A stretch of DNA of 64,000 nt, taken from Agrobacterium vitis. GTDB lineage: Bacteria; Pseudomonadota; Alphaproteobacteria; Rhizobiales; Rhizobiaceae. The notes beneath the pieces are model-generated. The model did no database searches, was not told the DNA's origin, and saw only the letters and a list, made by a program, of their open reading frames with translations. The DNA is taken from the NCBI RefSeq assembly GCF_014926405.1, contig NZ_JACXXJ020000004.1, forward strand, positions 186,001-250,000, given 5' to 3'. Below are positions 25,721-34,595 of the stretch, one piece after another. A program made the position numbers and the translations under genes. Every line of letters begins with the position of its first letter. The stretch's first letter is position 1.

Positions 25721-27995
25721 AGGTTTCGATCCGGACTGGAATTGCTTTCGATGCCGGTGTCTTCGACATCTCATCATGATGGTCAATGGCGATCAGCACG
25801 TTTGCTTCAGGATAATAAGTGCCGATCGTCCCTTTTGGCAGATTATGAGCGGTGACAGTCAAGCCACCGAGCTCTCGGCGAACGCCGTCGCCGAAATCAC
25901 TGACGAGTGTGACAACCTGCCCCGGTTTAAGTCCCGATGTCGCGATGTCGCTTTCGCACATCAACAGGACGTCGCGGGTACCCTCTATGCCGCGAAAGCG
26001 GTCGGAGTAACCATAGATTGTCGTGTTGAACTGATCGTTCGATCGCATTGTGACAAGTCTGAACCGGCCGTCGGCATCCTCGAAGGACAGCGCATTCATT
26101 TGGCTGGGCGTTGTGAAGACAGCCTTCTTTTCCTCGGTTTTCCAGACGCGTTCATGAGCTGCATTGCCGCGATAAAACCCGCCCGGCTGGAACATGCGCG
26201 CATTATAGTCCTTAAAGTCCTCGGGATAGGTCGCTTCGATCAGGTCTCGCACGAGGCTATAGTCACCTTGCCATTCATCCCATTTCAGTGTCGGCCTTAC
26301 GGCAAGCGTCGCCTTTGCAATGCCGGCGACAATCGCCAGTTCGCTCTTCAAATGTTTGGAGGCGGGAGGTCGTTTGCCGAGTGATCCAGAAATATGGGAA
26401 AAGCTATCCTCGATGGATACGGCTTGATTTCCCGTGGTCTGCTCATCGATCTCTGCACGCGACAGGCAGGGCAGGATATAGGCCTGCTTGCCAGGGAAAA
26501 GATGGCTCCGGTTTAGCTTGGTGGAGACAATCACAGTCAGCTCCTGGCGAGCCCAGGCGCGTTCCATCTCCTTTTGATCTGGTACGGCGCGGACAAGATT
26601 GCCTCCCAGCGAAATGAAGGCTTTGATCTTGCCAGCCATCAGCCCTTTCACGGCATCGACGATGGTCGTGCCGTCCTCGGTCGGGGGATCGAAATCGAAG
26701 AGCTCCTTCAACCTGTCCATGGGAATAAGCTTGGTCTTCTCAGCGATCCCGACGGTTCGTTGACCTTGTACATTCGAATGGCCCCGAACAGGACAGCAAC
26801 CAGCCCCTTCGCGCCCGATATTGCCGCGCAGAAGCAGCAGATTGACCAGCATGGCCACATTAATCGCACCTTGCGAATGCTGCGTCAGGCCCATGCCGTA
26901 GACACCGATGACCCTCTCCGCGCTGATATAGATTTCGCCGGCACGCCGGATCGCTGCCTCGGTCAGGCCGCTTTCACGCTCGATATCGGCCCAGTTCGTG
27001 GTTCTGACAAGGGCGATAAAACTATCGAATCCTGTCGTGTGCTCATCGATGAACGCCACATCGAGCACGCGCTTTTCTCCATTGGCCACCGCCACGTCGT
27101 CAGCTTCGATGACAACCTTGCAGAGACCCAGTATTGCAGAAATATCACCGCCGGCCCGGACTTGGAGATACTCGTCTGAAATCTGCGTTTCGCGTCCCGT
27201 CAGCATGTCAACCGGGCTTTGTGGATTGACGAATGCTACCAGCCCCTGCTCGACAACCGGGTTGAATGTGACGATGCGCGCACCGCGCTGCTTGGCCTCC
27301 TGCAATGGGTGAAGGAAGCGCGGACTGTTCGATCCCGGGTTCTGACCGAAAAAGAAGAATGCGTCGGCCTTCTCCAGGTCTTCCCAGACAATGGTGCCAA
27401 CAGGCGAGCCGATAACCTTCTGAAGCCCGACCGAAGTCGTCTCATGGCACATGTTGGAACTCTGGGGCAGGTTGTTGTTGCCAAAGACCCGCGCGAGCAG
27501 GGCGTAGAGATAGGATGCTTCAAGACCGGCATGGCCGGAAGAGTAAAAGACGACGCTCTCGCGCGGCAAGGATTTCAGCGTCGCGCCGATTTCAGAGAAG
27601 GCCTTGTCCCACGTCACCTCAATATAGCGGTCCGTTGCAGCATCATAGCGGAGAGGATGCGTCAGCCGCCCGGTCTGTTCGAGGTCATAGTCTTTCCAGT
27701 TCCTGAGCTCGGCAACAGTGTGACGGCTCCAGAAATCAGGCGTGCAGCGCGCGCTGGTCAGGTCCGAGATCGTTGCCTTAGCTCCGTTTTCGCAGAACTC
27801 GAAGGGATGATAGTTTGCCGGTTTCGGCCACGCGCAGGAAACGCACATAAGCCCGGCAGGTTTATTGAGGCGGTAAAGCGTTTCAAGGATTGCCGGTGAA
27901 GGTTTGTTGTCGCCCAGAATACGGGCGATCGACTTCACCGATCCCCAGCCACCAGCGGGACCTTCGGCTTCCGGGTTCTCGATAGGGTCGGCCAT
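25719..27995 (-). CDS. FdhF/YdeP-family molybdopterin oxidoreductase
   Basis: Large molybdopterin-dependent oxidoreductase alpha subunit, 758 residues, of the branch that includes E. coli YdeP, related to formate dehydrogenase H. The N-terminal motif is MCVSCAWPKP, the family's replacement of the usual CxxC-x3-C iron-sulfur motif, so the cluster may be reduced or modified. The molybdopterin domain is recognisable by FYSSGHAGLEASYLYALLAR, NMCHETTSVGLQ, FFFGQNPGSNSPRF and MGLTQHSQGAINVAMLVNL, and the C-terminal domain by MRSNDQFNTTIYGYSDRFRG. There is no Tat signal, so it is cytoplasmic. It lies downstream of the catalase-like gene on the same strand. The substrate is unproven: formate or another small molecule. 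Confidence 0.85.
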   Translation of the reverse strand: MADPIENPEAEGPAGGWGSVKSIARILGDNKPSPAILETLYRLNKPAGLMCVSCAWPKPANYHPFEFCENGAKATISDLTSARCTPDFWSRHTVAELRNWKDYDLEQTGRLTHPLRYDAATDRYIEVTWDKAFSEIGATLKSLPRESVVFYSSGHAGLEASYLYALLARVFGNNNLPQSSNMCHETTSVGLQKVIGSPVGTIVWEDLEKADAFFFFGQNPGSNSPRFLHPLQEAKQRGARIVTFNPVVEQGLVAFVNPQSPVDMLTGRETQISDEYLQVRAGGDISAILGLCKVVIEADDVAVANGEKRVLDVAFIDEHTTGFDSFIALVRTTNWADIERESGLTEAAIRRAGEIYISAERVIGVYGMGLTQHSQGAINVAMLVNLLLLRGNIGREGAGCCPVRGHSNVQGQRTVGIAEKTKLIPMDRLKELFDFDPPTEDGTTIVDAVKGLMAGKIKAFISLGGNLVRAVPDQKEMERAWARQELTVIVSTKLNRSHLFPGKQAYILPCLSRAEIDEQTTGNQAVSIEDSFSHISGSLGKRPPASKHLKSELAIVAGIAKATLAVRPTLKWDEWQGDYSLVRDLIEATYPEDFKDYNARMFQPGGFYRGNAAHERVWKTEEKKAVFTTPSQMNALSFEDADGRFRLVTMRSNDQFNTTIYGYSDRFRGIEGTRDVLLMCESDIATSGLKPGQVVTLVSDFGDGVRRELGGLTVTAHNLPKGTIGTYYPEANVLIAIDHHDEMSKTPASKAIPVRIET

Positions 27996-28085
27996 GGCGG
28001 GCCTTTCTTTTGATGGGAGGTTCAATAGGAAAAGAGGCGGCATTAAAATAGCCATGCCTCCAAATGGTTCGGCATCGATAGCTGG

Positions 28086-29162
28086 CTACTGGCGCGGCTC
28101 ATGGAACGGACACCCATTGAACTTTGCCCTGAACTCTGCCGAGTGCTGATATGTGTCCTTGCGGACGCGGTTGATCCCGCCGAGGGGCTGATGGTCTGCG
28201 AGGCCGGTCCAGACGCTAAACCGCATCTCTTCATCGACCTTCTGCACCTTCGTATCGCTCCAGCTATCCTGGGGCATGGAGGTCACAATGGCGACGGTCA
28301 CGAACGGCGCTTCATCTTCCGTCCACTCCACGGTCGGGTCTTCGATCGGCTGCGCATCAACGTCACGACAGAGTTGCACCTGGAATTCCCATTCCCCATG
28401 AGTATCCTGCATCTCCGCCTGGACGGTCTCGCGGATTGCGTCCTCACGAACGCTGACATCGATTTCCGTTCCGTTCCGCTTCGTCAAATCGGGCGAGACT
28501 GGTTTCAGCCGGAACTTGGCGATGTAGTCACCGTAGCGGAACGGGGTAACGCTGAAATATGTCTCGCCAAGCGGATCGACATTCGGTGCGCCGCCGAGTG
28601 ACTGAATGGTCGAGCTGGAAATGCCGACGGCCTCGAGGCCTTTGTTGACGGTTTGAAGCACGCTCGACAACACAGCCTTGGTACCTTCCATTTTGTCCGT
28701 CGTCCGCGCAAGAAGCTTGAGGCTGGAGAGAAACTTCTCGGGATTGGGTGCCTGGAATACCGGGCCATTCACCATCACGAAGTCCTGCGTATCGCCGTTT
28801 GCGTCCGGCAAACGCGGCCCCTCGACACCAACGACCTTGATGGCCAAACCACGCGGAAGAGCGATAGCGTCGGGCAGGATGTCGCCAGCGTTTGTGGAGA
28901 GACGCATATAGACCGGATATTCACCGGCTTTGGCGAACAGGCCCTGAGCGAGTTCGGCTGGCAAACCATCTCTGACGATCATCGTTGCTTCGAGAATTCC
29001 ATGTGCCTTGGCATGCACGGAGCGCACCGCATGGCCGTAGTCTCCGGCGGTCTTTTCGAGGATGATGTCGAACTGGTTGATAAGAGCGGAGACAGTCTCC
29101 TGTTCTCCCGGTTTGACTGTTTCGAGGTCGGGGGAATAACGGACAGGCGTGGGGGCTGTCAT
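28086..29162 (-). CDS. Catalase-superfamily heme protein
   Basis: Catalase-like protein, 358 residues, shorter than monofunctional catalases (about 480 or more). The heme distal region is recognisable: RSVHAKAHGILEATMIV with the distal His, YMRLSTNAGDILPD in place of the catalase VRFSTVxGExGS-type segment, and DFVMVNGPVFQAPNPEKF with the distal Asn. The C-terminal WTGLADHQPLGGINRVRK matches the usual end of this reduced branch. Members are SrpA-like heme peroxidases/catalases of unclear function. AAAGGAGCGAC precedes the ATG. It is on the same strand as the Nit1-type operon, about 310 bases downstream of it, and 90 bases before the molybdoenzyme. Confidence 0.82.
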   Translation of the reverse strand: MTAPTPVRYSPDLETVKPGEQETVSALINQFDIILEKTAGDYGHAVRSVHAKAHGILEATMIVRDGLPAELAQGLFAKAGEYPVYMRLSTNAGDILPDAIALPRGLAIKVVGVEGPRLPDANGDTQDFVMVNGPVFQAPNPEKFLSSLKLLARTTDKMEGTKAVLSSVLQTVNKGLEAVGISSSTIQSLGGAPNVDPLGETYFSVTPFRYGDYIAKFRLKPVSPDLTKRNGTEIDVSVREDAIRETVQAEMQDTHGEWEFQVQLCRDVDAQPIEDPTVEWTEDEAPFVTVAIVTSMPQDSWSDTKVQKVDEEMRFSVWTGLADHQPLGGINRVRKDTYQHSAEFRAKFNGCPFHEPRQ

Positions 29163-29476
29163 ATGTCGCTCCTTTAAAAACCAAAGAACGCCACGGATGG
29201 GGGATGGTTCCAGCAATCCTGGGCTTCGAAGTTTCAGTCAACGCGATCATTCGCATCTGAAATTTCTACGGCGGGCCACACCTTGGAGGGACCACTTGGT
29301 GCGCTAGACGCTGGGCTCGACGGCGTTTGGAGTGATACCAGAGGTCGACTTGCGTTGTTTCCCGCGCTCAATTCATCACATTTGTCGTTCTTTAATGAGC
29401 TGGAAATCATATTAAATTGATCAACTGTTTTAGCTACAGCGGCTGAATGCTGCTGCGTTGCCATAGCCAAACTTTG
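29163..29476. other. Gap between the Nit1-type operon and the catalase-like gene
   Basis: A leftward open frame of 78 codons (29234-29470) starts seven bases after the Pnap_2097-like gene. It has no convincing ribosome binding site, and its C-terminal half is a low-complexity Pro/Ser run (SPASSAPSGPSK). It could be a small coupled gene, but I do not call it. A promoter for the catalase-like gene may lie here. Confidence 0.35.
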
Positions 29477-30343
29477 TCACCACGGGAGATCTTTTGAAGA
29501 CATGAATATCGTCGCGATCAAATCCCCGGATTCGCGCCTCAGTTTGCCGTGCAGTATGTCATGATCGTCTGACCATCCCATGAGGTCGAAGGACACGGTT
29601 TCGTTTGGGTCGATATTGCCAAGAAAGAAGATGTCCCTTCGCACGGCTGGTTTTCTGCCGGGAAACCAGGCTTCAAGGGCGCGATCTGCAACGGCCTGGA
29701 ACTCCGCGAAGTAGAAAAGTCCTGCTCCGTTGAACTCCTGCGCCGTGCTGGGGGCAAATCTGAAGGTGCGCAGCGCTTCGGCAGCATCTAAAGGAAGCCC
29801 CCAATAGGTCTGAAGCCGCCCATTGCGGATATGCGCCGCATGTTGTGCCAGAAGACTGACTTGGTAAGGTCTCGTTTGCTGCCTGGGGGCAGTCACCCGT
29901 GCGATGGAGCGATTGCTCCCCTGGATTGCCCTGTGAACGAAGGCGGAAACCAATTCTATTCTTCCGACGCTCCGGCCCGCGATAGACAGGAGATGGGTCG
30001 TCGATGTCTGGGTCCTGGATACTGCCGATATCAGGGATTGGATGGTCAATATATCATTCGCTCGCACGAGCTCGAAGCGAGCGTCTGTCAGTGACGTGGC
30101 GCAGATCGCCGCATAGACCTCCTCTCCATCGGCGGTTCGGAAATCGGCATTGTCCATGCTAAGGTCGCGCGCCAGCATCAGCCAATGGCGGTGGCCCAGC
30201 TCCTTCATCAACCAGGTTTCCGACAGGCCATGTGGCGTCAGGTGCGGCATGCCGATCAGCAGGTGAGGCTCGAGCGCGCGGTCCATCAGATCGCGGCTCG
30301 TGGGTCCATGCGACGGGCAGGAAGGGCGCAATGCGAGGTTCAT
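29477..30343 (-). CDS. Pnap_2097/LnmK-like family protein
   Basis: The 288-residue protein resembles the Pnap_2097 family, a LnmK-like (double-hotdog) group of presumed biosynthetic proteins. Visible family-like regions are LIGMPHLTPHGLSETWLMKE near the N-terminus, and FNGAGLFYFAEFQAVADRAL followed by RDIFFLGNIDPNETVSF in the second half, where two hotdog repeats would lie. LnmK is a bifunctional acyltransferase/decarboxylase acting on acyl-CoA/ACP; whether this protein does the same is unknown. It starts 3 bases after the flavin monooxygenase stop, so it belongs to the Nit1-type operon. I know of no fixed function for it in that cluster. The family name is from memory. Confidence 0.7.
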   Translation of the reverse strand: MNLALRPSCPSHGPTSRDLMDRALEPHLLIGMPHLTPHGLSETWLMKELGHRHWLMLARDLSMDNADFRTADGEEVYAAICATSLTDARFELVRANDILTIQSLISAVSRTQTSTTHLLSIAGRSVGRIELVSAFVHRAIQGSNRSIARVTAPRQQTRPYQVSLLAQHAAHIRNGRLQTYWGLPLDAAEALRTFRFAPSTAQEFNGAGLFYFAEFQAVADRALEAWFPGRKPAVRRDIFFLGNIDPNETVSFDLMGWSDDHDILHGKLRRESGDLIATIFMSSKDLPW

Positions 30344-30346
30344 CGC

Positions 30347-31618
30347 CTATCCGTTCACCGCTTGCATTTGCGGGCGCTTGGCCTGCTCCAGCTGCCTCGC
30401 CAGATGGTCCACCACATATTCGGCATCCTTGCCGACTGCGAGGAACCGGCCGGACCCCCAGGTCCAGAGCCAGGGCAGGCCGAGGACGTAGGCGCCCTCA
30501 ATGCCGGTGACGCCGCGGCGCTGGATCGGATAGCCGGTGCCATCGAAGATCGGTAATCCGACATAGGACCAATCAGGGGTAAAGCCCGTCGCCCAGATGA
30601 CCGACGTGACACCTTCGGCCTCAAAGTCCAGCTCGGTCGTTTCACTCTGCGGTTCCCAGAGCGGAGCATAAGGTCCGCCTGCCGGTGCGTGGATGCCTTT
30701 TTCCGCGATATGGCGATCAATGAGGGCATTGATGCCGTTATACACCCGGTCAGCGCTGTCGAGATTGTTCTTCAGATTGGTCTCGAACAGCATTTTTCCG
30801 GCGGAAACACCGGTCATGCGACCATAAAGGGCCATGCCTTCCAGCGCGAATTTTCGAAGATCGATATCACGCCCGCCATCGCGTCCGGTCAGGTAATGGT
30901 TGGTGTCATGCTTCTTTTTCGCCATGCCGTCATGGGCGATGGTGATGTCATATTGCCCGATATCGGCCAGCCAATCGACGACATCGCGGCCCCGGTAGAA
31001 GCGGGCGCAGCGCGGTGCATTGCCGGTGATCATATGCACCTTGCGGCCGGCAAGATGCAGGTCCTCGGCAATCTGGCAGCCGGATTGGCCGGACCCGACG
31101 ACGATGACGCCGCCTGGCGGCAGTTGCGCGGGATTGCGATAATCGGCCGTATGGATTTGTGTGATGCCATCGGGAATGCGTGCTGCGGCACGCGGCACGA
31201 AAGGCTGGCTATAGAGGCTGGTGGCGAGAATAACGCTGTCGGCGGTGATGGTGCCCGCCGTCGATTCGATCCGGAACAGGTCTCCCGTTTTCTCCAGCGC
31301 GGTCACGCTGGTGCCTTCGAAAACGGGCGCATCGACCTTTTTGACGAAGCGATCAACATAGGCGATAATCTCCTCCTTCACCATGAAACCGTGAGGATCG
31401 GCGCCGTCATAGGGATGGTCGGGCAGCTGGCATTGCCAGTTTGGGGTGACCAGACAGAAGGCATCCCAGCGCTCGTCCTTCCATTTGTGGGCGACAGACT
31501 TCTTTTCGAAAACCACATGGTCGATACCGTGTTTCCTAAGGTAATGGCTGGCGGACAGGCCAGCCTGGCCGCCGCCCACGACGACGGCGCTGTAATGCGG
31601 CTTCAGGGATCGGGTCAT
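30347..31618 (-). CDS. MSMEG_0569-type flavin-dependent oxidoreductase (Nit1 cluster)
   Basis: FAD- and NAD(P)H-dependent class B flavoprotein monooxygenase-like enzyme, 423 residues. It has an N-terminal FAD motif AVVVGGGQAGLSAS, a central nucleotide motif VIVVGSGQSGCQIAE, and the C-terminal FAD signature VIWATGFTPDWSYV. The region WDAFCLVTPNWQCQLPDHPY is characteristic of the Nit1-cluster branch. I chose the ATG at MTRSLKPHYS because AAAGGA lies seven bases upstream; the alternative GTG five codons earlier overlaps the upstream stop. It sits between the MSMEG_0570-like gene and the Pnap_2097-like gene. Its substrate in the pathway is unknown. Confidence 0.85.
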   Translation of the reverse strand: MTRSLKPHYSAVVVGGGQAGLSASHYLRKHGIDHVVFEKKSVAHKWKDERWDAFCLVTPNWQCQLPDHPYDGADPHGFMVKEEIIAYVDRFVKKVDAPVFEGTSVTALEKTGDLFRIESTAGTITADSVILATSLYSQPFVPRAAARIPDGITQIHTADYRNPAQLPPGGVIVVGSGQSGCQIAEDLHLAGRKVHMITGNAPRCARFYRGRDVVDWLADIGQYDITIAHDGMAKKKHDTNHYLTGRDGGRDIDLRKFALEGMALYGRMTGVSAGKMLFETNLKNNLDSADRVYNGINALIDRHIAEKGIHAPAGGPYAPLWEPQSETTELDFEAEGVTSVIWATGFTPDWSYVGLPIFDGTGYPIQRRGVTGIEGAYVLGLPWLWTWGSGRFLAVGKDAEYVVDHLARQLEQAKRPQMQAVNG

Positions 31619-31629
31619 CTTATGTCCTT

Positions 31630-31917
31630 TCACAGGATAAAGGTCTCGCAGCGAACGCGGGCATCGGCGCGCTCGAGGAAGGGGAGGGCGGCGGTTTCGA
31701 TGCGGGCGAGCTGGTCGTTTGCGGATGAGCAGGCAAATCCGTATTTTGCCTCGACGCGATCACTGGCGATGGTGAGCGCTTTTCGGCTGCGCTCGACAAA
31801 ATCCGCCACCGGATAACTTTCACCCTCGGTGAAGAACTCGCGGATGATCAGCGAGGGTGAATAACAGGTCTCTTCCTGGCCATCGGGCCAGGTGATGACA
31901 AAGCGCATCTCAGGCAT
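31630..31917 (-). CDS. MSMEG_0570-type small conserved protein (Nit1 cluster)
   Basis: 95-residue protein of the MSMEG_0570 family, a small protein found in the Nit1 gene cluster. It begins MRFVITWPDGQEETCYSPS and has YPVADFVERSRKALTIASDRV in the middle; there are no membrane segments or signal peptide. It overlaps the glycosyltransferase gene by eight bases and is followed by the flavin monooxygenase. Function is unknown. Two cysteines (Cys18, Cys63) may be functional but this is speculative. Confidence 0.82.
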   Translation of the reverse strand: MPEMRFVITWPDGQEETCYSPSLIIREFFTEGESYPVADFVERSRKALTIASDRVEAKYGFACSSANDQLARIETAALPFLERADARVRCETFIL

Positions 31918-33067
31918 GGGCTGCCTCCTTCAAAGTTGCATAGGTGGAAAGATGTGCCTCGGCAACGCGCCGCCAAGTGAAACGGCTGGCAACCTCCAGG
32001 CCACGCGGGATGATCAGCTCGCGGATTTCAGGCACCAGCGCCAGGGCCATGGCTTCGGCGATCGAGGCAGAGTGGTGGGGATCGCACCAAAGGGCATCGT
32101 CGCCGCTGAGATAGTCGATGAAGGGTGCAATGGATGGCACGATGGCTGGAACGCCGCTGGCCATCGCCTCCAACACGACAAGACCGAACCCTTCCTTCAG
32201 CGACGGGAACACCAGCGCATCGGCAAGCCGGTAGAGGTTCGGCATATCATCATCAGACACGGCACCGATAATGTGCACGGCGGCGGCATCATCGCGCAGC
32301 GCCCGCAAGTGGGACTGGAACTCCTCCTGATAATCCCGATGATCAAGCAGCGAGACACCGCCAGCGATGACCAGTTGTGCGTCCGGCTTTACGGCCCGCA
32401 ACTGCCGGAAGGCATCGAGAATGCCAAGCGTATTCTTGCGCGCTTCGATGCCGCCGATGCTGAGAAAGACGGAGCCGGCATGAAGACCGATCCGATCTCG
32501 CAGCGCCGTCTGCTCGCCGCTCCAGGCAGGGGCAAAGCGCCTGTTATCGACGCCGTTGCCGACCACGGCTGCGTCCACGCCGTAGCTGTCGCGCAAGATG
32601 GCCTGCCACGCGGCACTGACGGCAAGGAAGGCATCGGCCCGTTGGATCGAACGGTCCTGAAGGACCATCAGGCGCGGGTCTTCAAATTGATCGATATGAT
32701 GGATGGTACGCACGAAACCAGGGATCAGACCATGGTCTTTGAGCGTCGCCAGCGCATTTCCCGAAATGCCATCATGGGCATGGAAGACATCGAAGTCACG
32801 ATTTTCTGCTTGTTCGAAGTGGCTAATGTAATCGGCAATCCGCTGCTCGACCATGGCTGTCATATTCGCCGGGGCAGGCGGTACGGGAAAGCAGGCCGTG
32901 TCACAGGCGGGCGGGCGGAAGAAGCCGGCGCCTTTTGGATCGGGCGCGTGCAGGGTCACGGCATGGCCGAGGGCCGTTAGCGCTTCGGAAAGCTGCATGG
33001 CATGCACGACGCCACCACGCGGATTGGTGGAATGCGTGAGCATGGCAATGCGCAGCGGGCTGATCAT
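31910..33067 (-). CDS. MSMEG_0565-type glycosyltransferase (GT4-like, Nit1 cluster)
   Basis: Glycosyltransferase of the GT4 (GT-B) fold, 385 residues. The N-terminal domain has the GGVVHAMQLSEALTALGH acceptor-side region, and the C-terminal domain has LSIGGIEARKNTLGILDAF and the nucleotide-sugar motif PSLKEGFGLVVLEAMASGVP. The start is the ATG at 33067, which overlaps the AIR-synthase-like stop by four bases and follows a GGAG eight bases upstream; a TTG six bases earlier is the only alternative. A glycosyltransferase among nitrilase/radical SAM genes suggests that the cluster ends in a glycosylated metabolite. The acceptor is unknown. Confidence 0.85.
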   Translation of the reverse strand: MISPLRIAMLTHSTNPRGGVVHAMQLSEALTALGHAVTLHAPDPKGAGFFRPPACDTACFPVPPAPANMTAMVEQRIADYISHFEQAENRDFDVFHAHDGISGNALATLKDHGLIPGFVRTIHHIDQFEDPRLMVLQDRSIQRADAFLAVSAAWQAILRDSYGVDAAVVGNGVDNRRFAPAWSGEQTALRDRIGLHAGSVFLSIGGIEARKNTLGILDAFRQLRAVKPDAQLVIAGGVSLLDHRDYQEEFQSHLRALRDDAAAVHIIGAVSDDDMPNLYRLADALVFPSLKEGFGLVVLEAMASGVPAIVPSIAPFIDYLSGDDALWCDPHHSASIAEAMALALVPEIRELIIPRGLEVASRFTWRRVAEAHLSTYATLKEAAHA

Positions 33068-34056
33068 GTGCAATGCTCCGCTGGCCCGAGTTGCATCAGG
33101 GGTGTTACGGCATGGTCACGAATGACGATCCGTTTACTGCCATTGGTGATCGCAACAGCGCTGCCGACAGAGACGGTGCCGATGATCGCAGCGGTGATGT
33201 CGCGCGTTTCGAAACGGGTCAGCACGGCAGTGACGTGTTCGGGCGGCACGGACAGCAGATACCCGAAGCTTGGGAAGGTCGCCAACCATCGGTCAAGGCT
33301 GACGCCGTCTGGCAGGGGAATAGCTGCCACATCAATGTCGATACCGATGCCGGAGCATTCCGCCAGCATGATTGCCGTGCCGACAATGCCGCCCTGGCTG
33401 ATGTCCTTGGCGGCCAGCGCAAGCCCGGCTTCGGCAATCTGCGGCAGGATGTCGAGATCGCCGCGCAGCCGCTCGGCAGGCGCGTCGGTGGCCGCTTCCC
33501 AGTTGTCGAAGGGTGGGCGATAGCGGCCACGATGATCCACGGCGGCGACCAGAACGTCGCCTGGACGGGCGTCGAAGCTTGTGAGCAGGTGCGTTGCGCG
33601 TCCGAGGATGGCGACGGACAATTGGCCCCGGTCGGTGCGAATGTTGGTATGGCCGCCGACAATGGGCACGCCATAGGCCTCTGCGGCGGCCCGCATGCCA
33701 TCCAGCACCGGGGCGGCACCCGCTTCGCCATCGGCCCAGACAGCATCAACCACGGCGGTTGGCCTGCCGCCCATGGCGACGACGTCGGAGATGTTGACCA
33801 TGACACCGCACCACCCGGCAAACCAGGGGTCGGCGGCGACGAAGGCATTCATGAACCCTTCGATGGCGAAAAGCAGGTAGCCATCCCCCTCCCGCAGGGC
33901 GGCGCAGTCGTCTCCCACCGGAACAGACTTGCCTGTCACGCCGAGCCGCGCGGTGACGCTGCCGATATCGTGTTTTGCTGCGATCCCGCCGCTTGAGCGC
34001 AGCTTTTCAGCCAGTGCGTCGAGGTCGATGTCCCTCCTGAAATCGGCCATCGTCAT
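33064..34056 (-). CDS. sll0787-type AIR-synthase-related protein (Nit1 cluster)
   Basis: ATP-binding protein of the PurM/SelD/HypE (AIR synthase) superfamily, 330 residues. The N-terminal motif VPVGDDCAALREGDG and the block GWCGVMVNISDVVAMGGRPT are the PurM-type ATP/dimer features. The C-terminal domain carries ALAAKDISQGGIVGTAIMLAE. Such enzymes phosphorylate an amide- or carboxyl-type oxygen before ring closure or amidation. It overlaps both neighbours by four bases, so it is translated in step with GNAT and glycosyltransferase. In the Nit1 cluster this family is invariant, but the reaction is not known to me. Confidence 0.85.
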   Translation of the reverse strand: MTMADFRRDIDLDALAEKLRSSGGIAAKHDIGSVTARLGVTGKSVPVGDDCAALREGDGYLLFAIEGFMNAFVAADPWFAGWCGVMVNISDVVAMGGRPTAVVDAVWADGEAGAAPVLDGMRAAAEAYGVPIVGGHTNIRTDRGQLSVAILGRATHLLTSFDARPGDVLVAAVDHRGRYRPPFDNWEAATDAPAERLRGDLDILPQIAEAGLALAAKDISQGGIVGTAIMLAECSGIGIDIDVAAIPLPDGVSLDRWLATFPSFGYLLSVPPEHVTAVLTRFETRDITAAIIGTVSVGSAVAITNGSKRIVIRDHAVTPLMQLGPAEHCT

Positions 34057-34595
34057 GCCGCCCGTTTGGCCAACGCCACGAAACCTGCCTCCGGCGTGGC
34101 GCAGGGCGGATACCAGCTTAGATCCGCCTTCATGCGCAGATGCGGCTTGCCGTAAATCTCGAATTCCTCGACAACATCCCAGTGCAGGCGGCGAAAGAGC
34201 AGACCGTTCTGGACCTGCACATTGGCCAGAAACGTATGGCAGCCCATGGCATTGGCGGAGGAGACAGCAAGCCGGATGAGCGTTGCGCCCAGCGCACCGA
34301 TCTTGCGGAAATCCTCATGCACGGCAAGGCGCGATCCCCACCAGAGGCCCGACTGTTCCTCGTGAATGCGCACCGTGCCGACCAGCCTGTCGGCGGCCAC
34401 ACCCAGCATGGAAAGTGCAACGATGGCGGTGGCGTGGTCATCGATCGCGTCCCGGTCGTCGTTCTCAAAAATCTGCTGTTCGCGGCAGAAGACATCCCGG
34501 CGAAGGGCATGAGCCTCGCGACGCTCCCAGGTCGATGTCGCGAACTTCACCTGGAATTCGCTGGTGTGAAAGGGGGAGAAAGGTTCGATCATCAT
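34053..34595 (-). CDS. MSMEG_0567/sll0786-type GNAT N-acetyltransferase (Nit1 cluster)
   Basis: N-acetyltransferase of 180 residues in the GNAT superfamily, Nit1-cluster branch. It begins near FATSTWERREAHALRRDVF, with CREQQIFENDD typical of the autoinducer-synthase-like/GNAT border group. The acetyl-CoA core is WWGSRLAVHEDFRKIGALGATLIRLA, and the last motif includes FLANVQVQNGLLFRRLHWD. It overlaps the radical SAM gene stop by four bases and the AIR-synthase-like start by four. Two consecutive ATG codons are present; the first is used here. The acetyl acceptor is presumably an intermediate of the pathway. Confidence 0.83.
   Translation of the reverse strand: MMIEPFSPFHTSEFQVKFATSTWERREAHALRRDVFCREQQIFENDDRDAIDDHATAIVALSMLGVAADRLVGTVRIHEEQSGLWWGSRLAVHEDFRKIGALGATLIRLAVSSANAMGCHTFLANVQVQNGLLFRRLHWDVVEEFEIYGKPHLRMKADLSWYPPCATPEAGFVALAKRAA

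Noticed and set aside
29234..29470. 78-codon leftward frame after the Pnap_2097-like gene
   Set aside because: No clear ribosome binding site and a low-complexity Pro/Ser C-terminus; left as a possible small gene only.
31892..32980. Long rightward frame antisense to the glycosyltransferase
   Set aside because: Mirror frame of a GC-rich gene with strong family motifs on the opposite strand; no domain.
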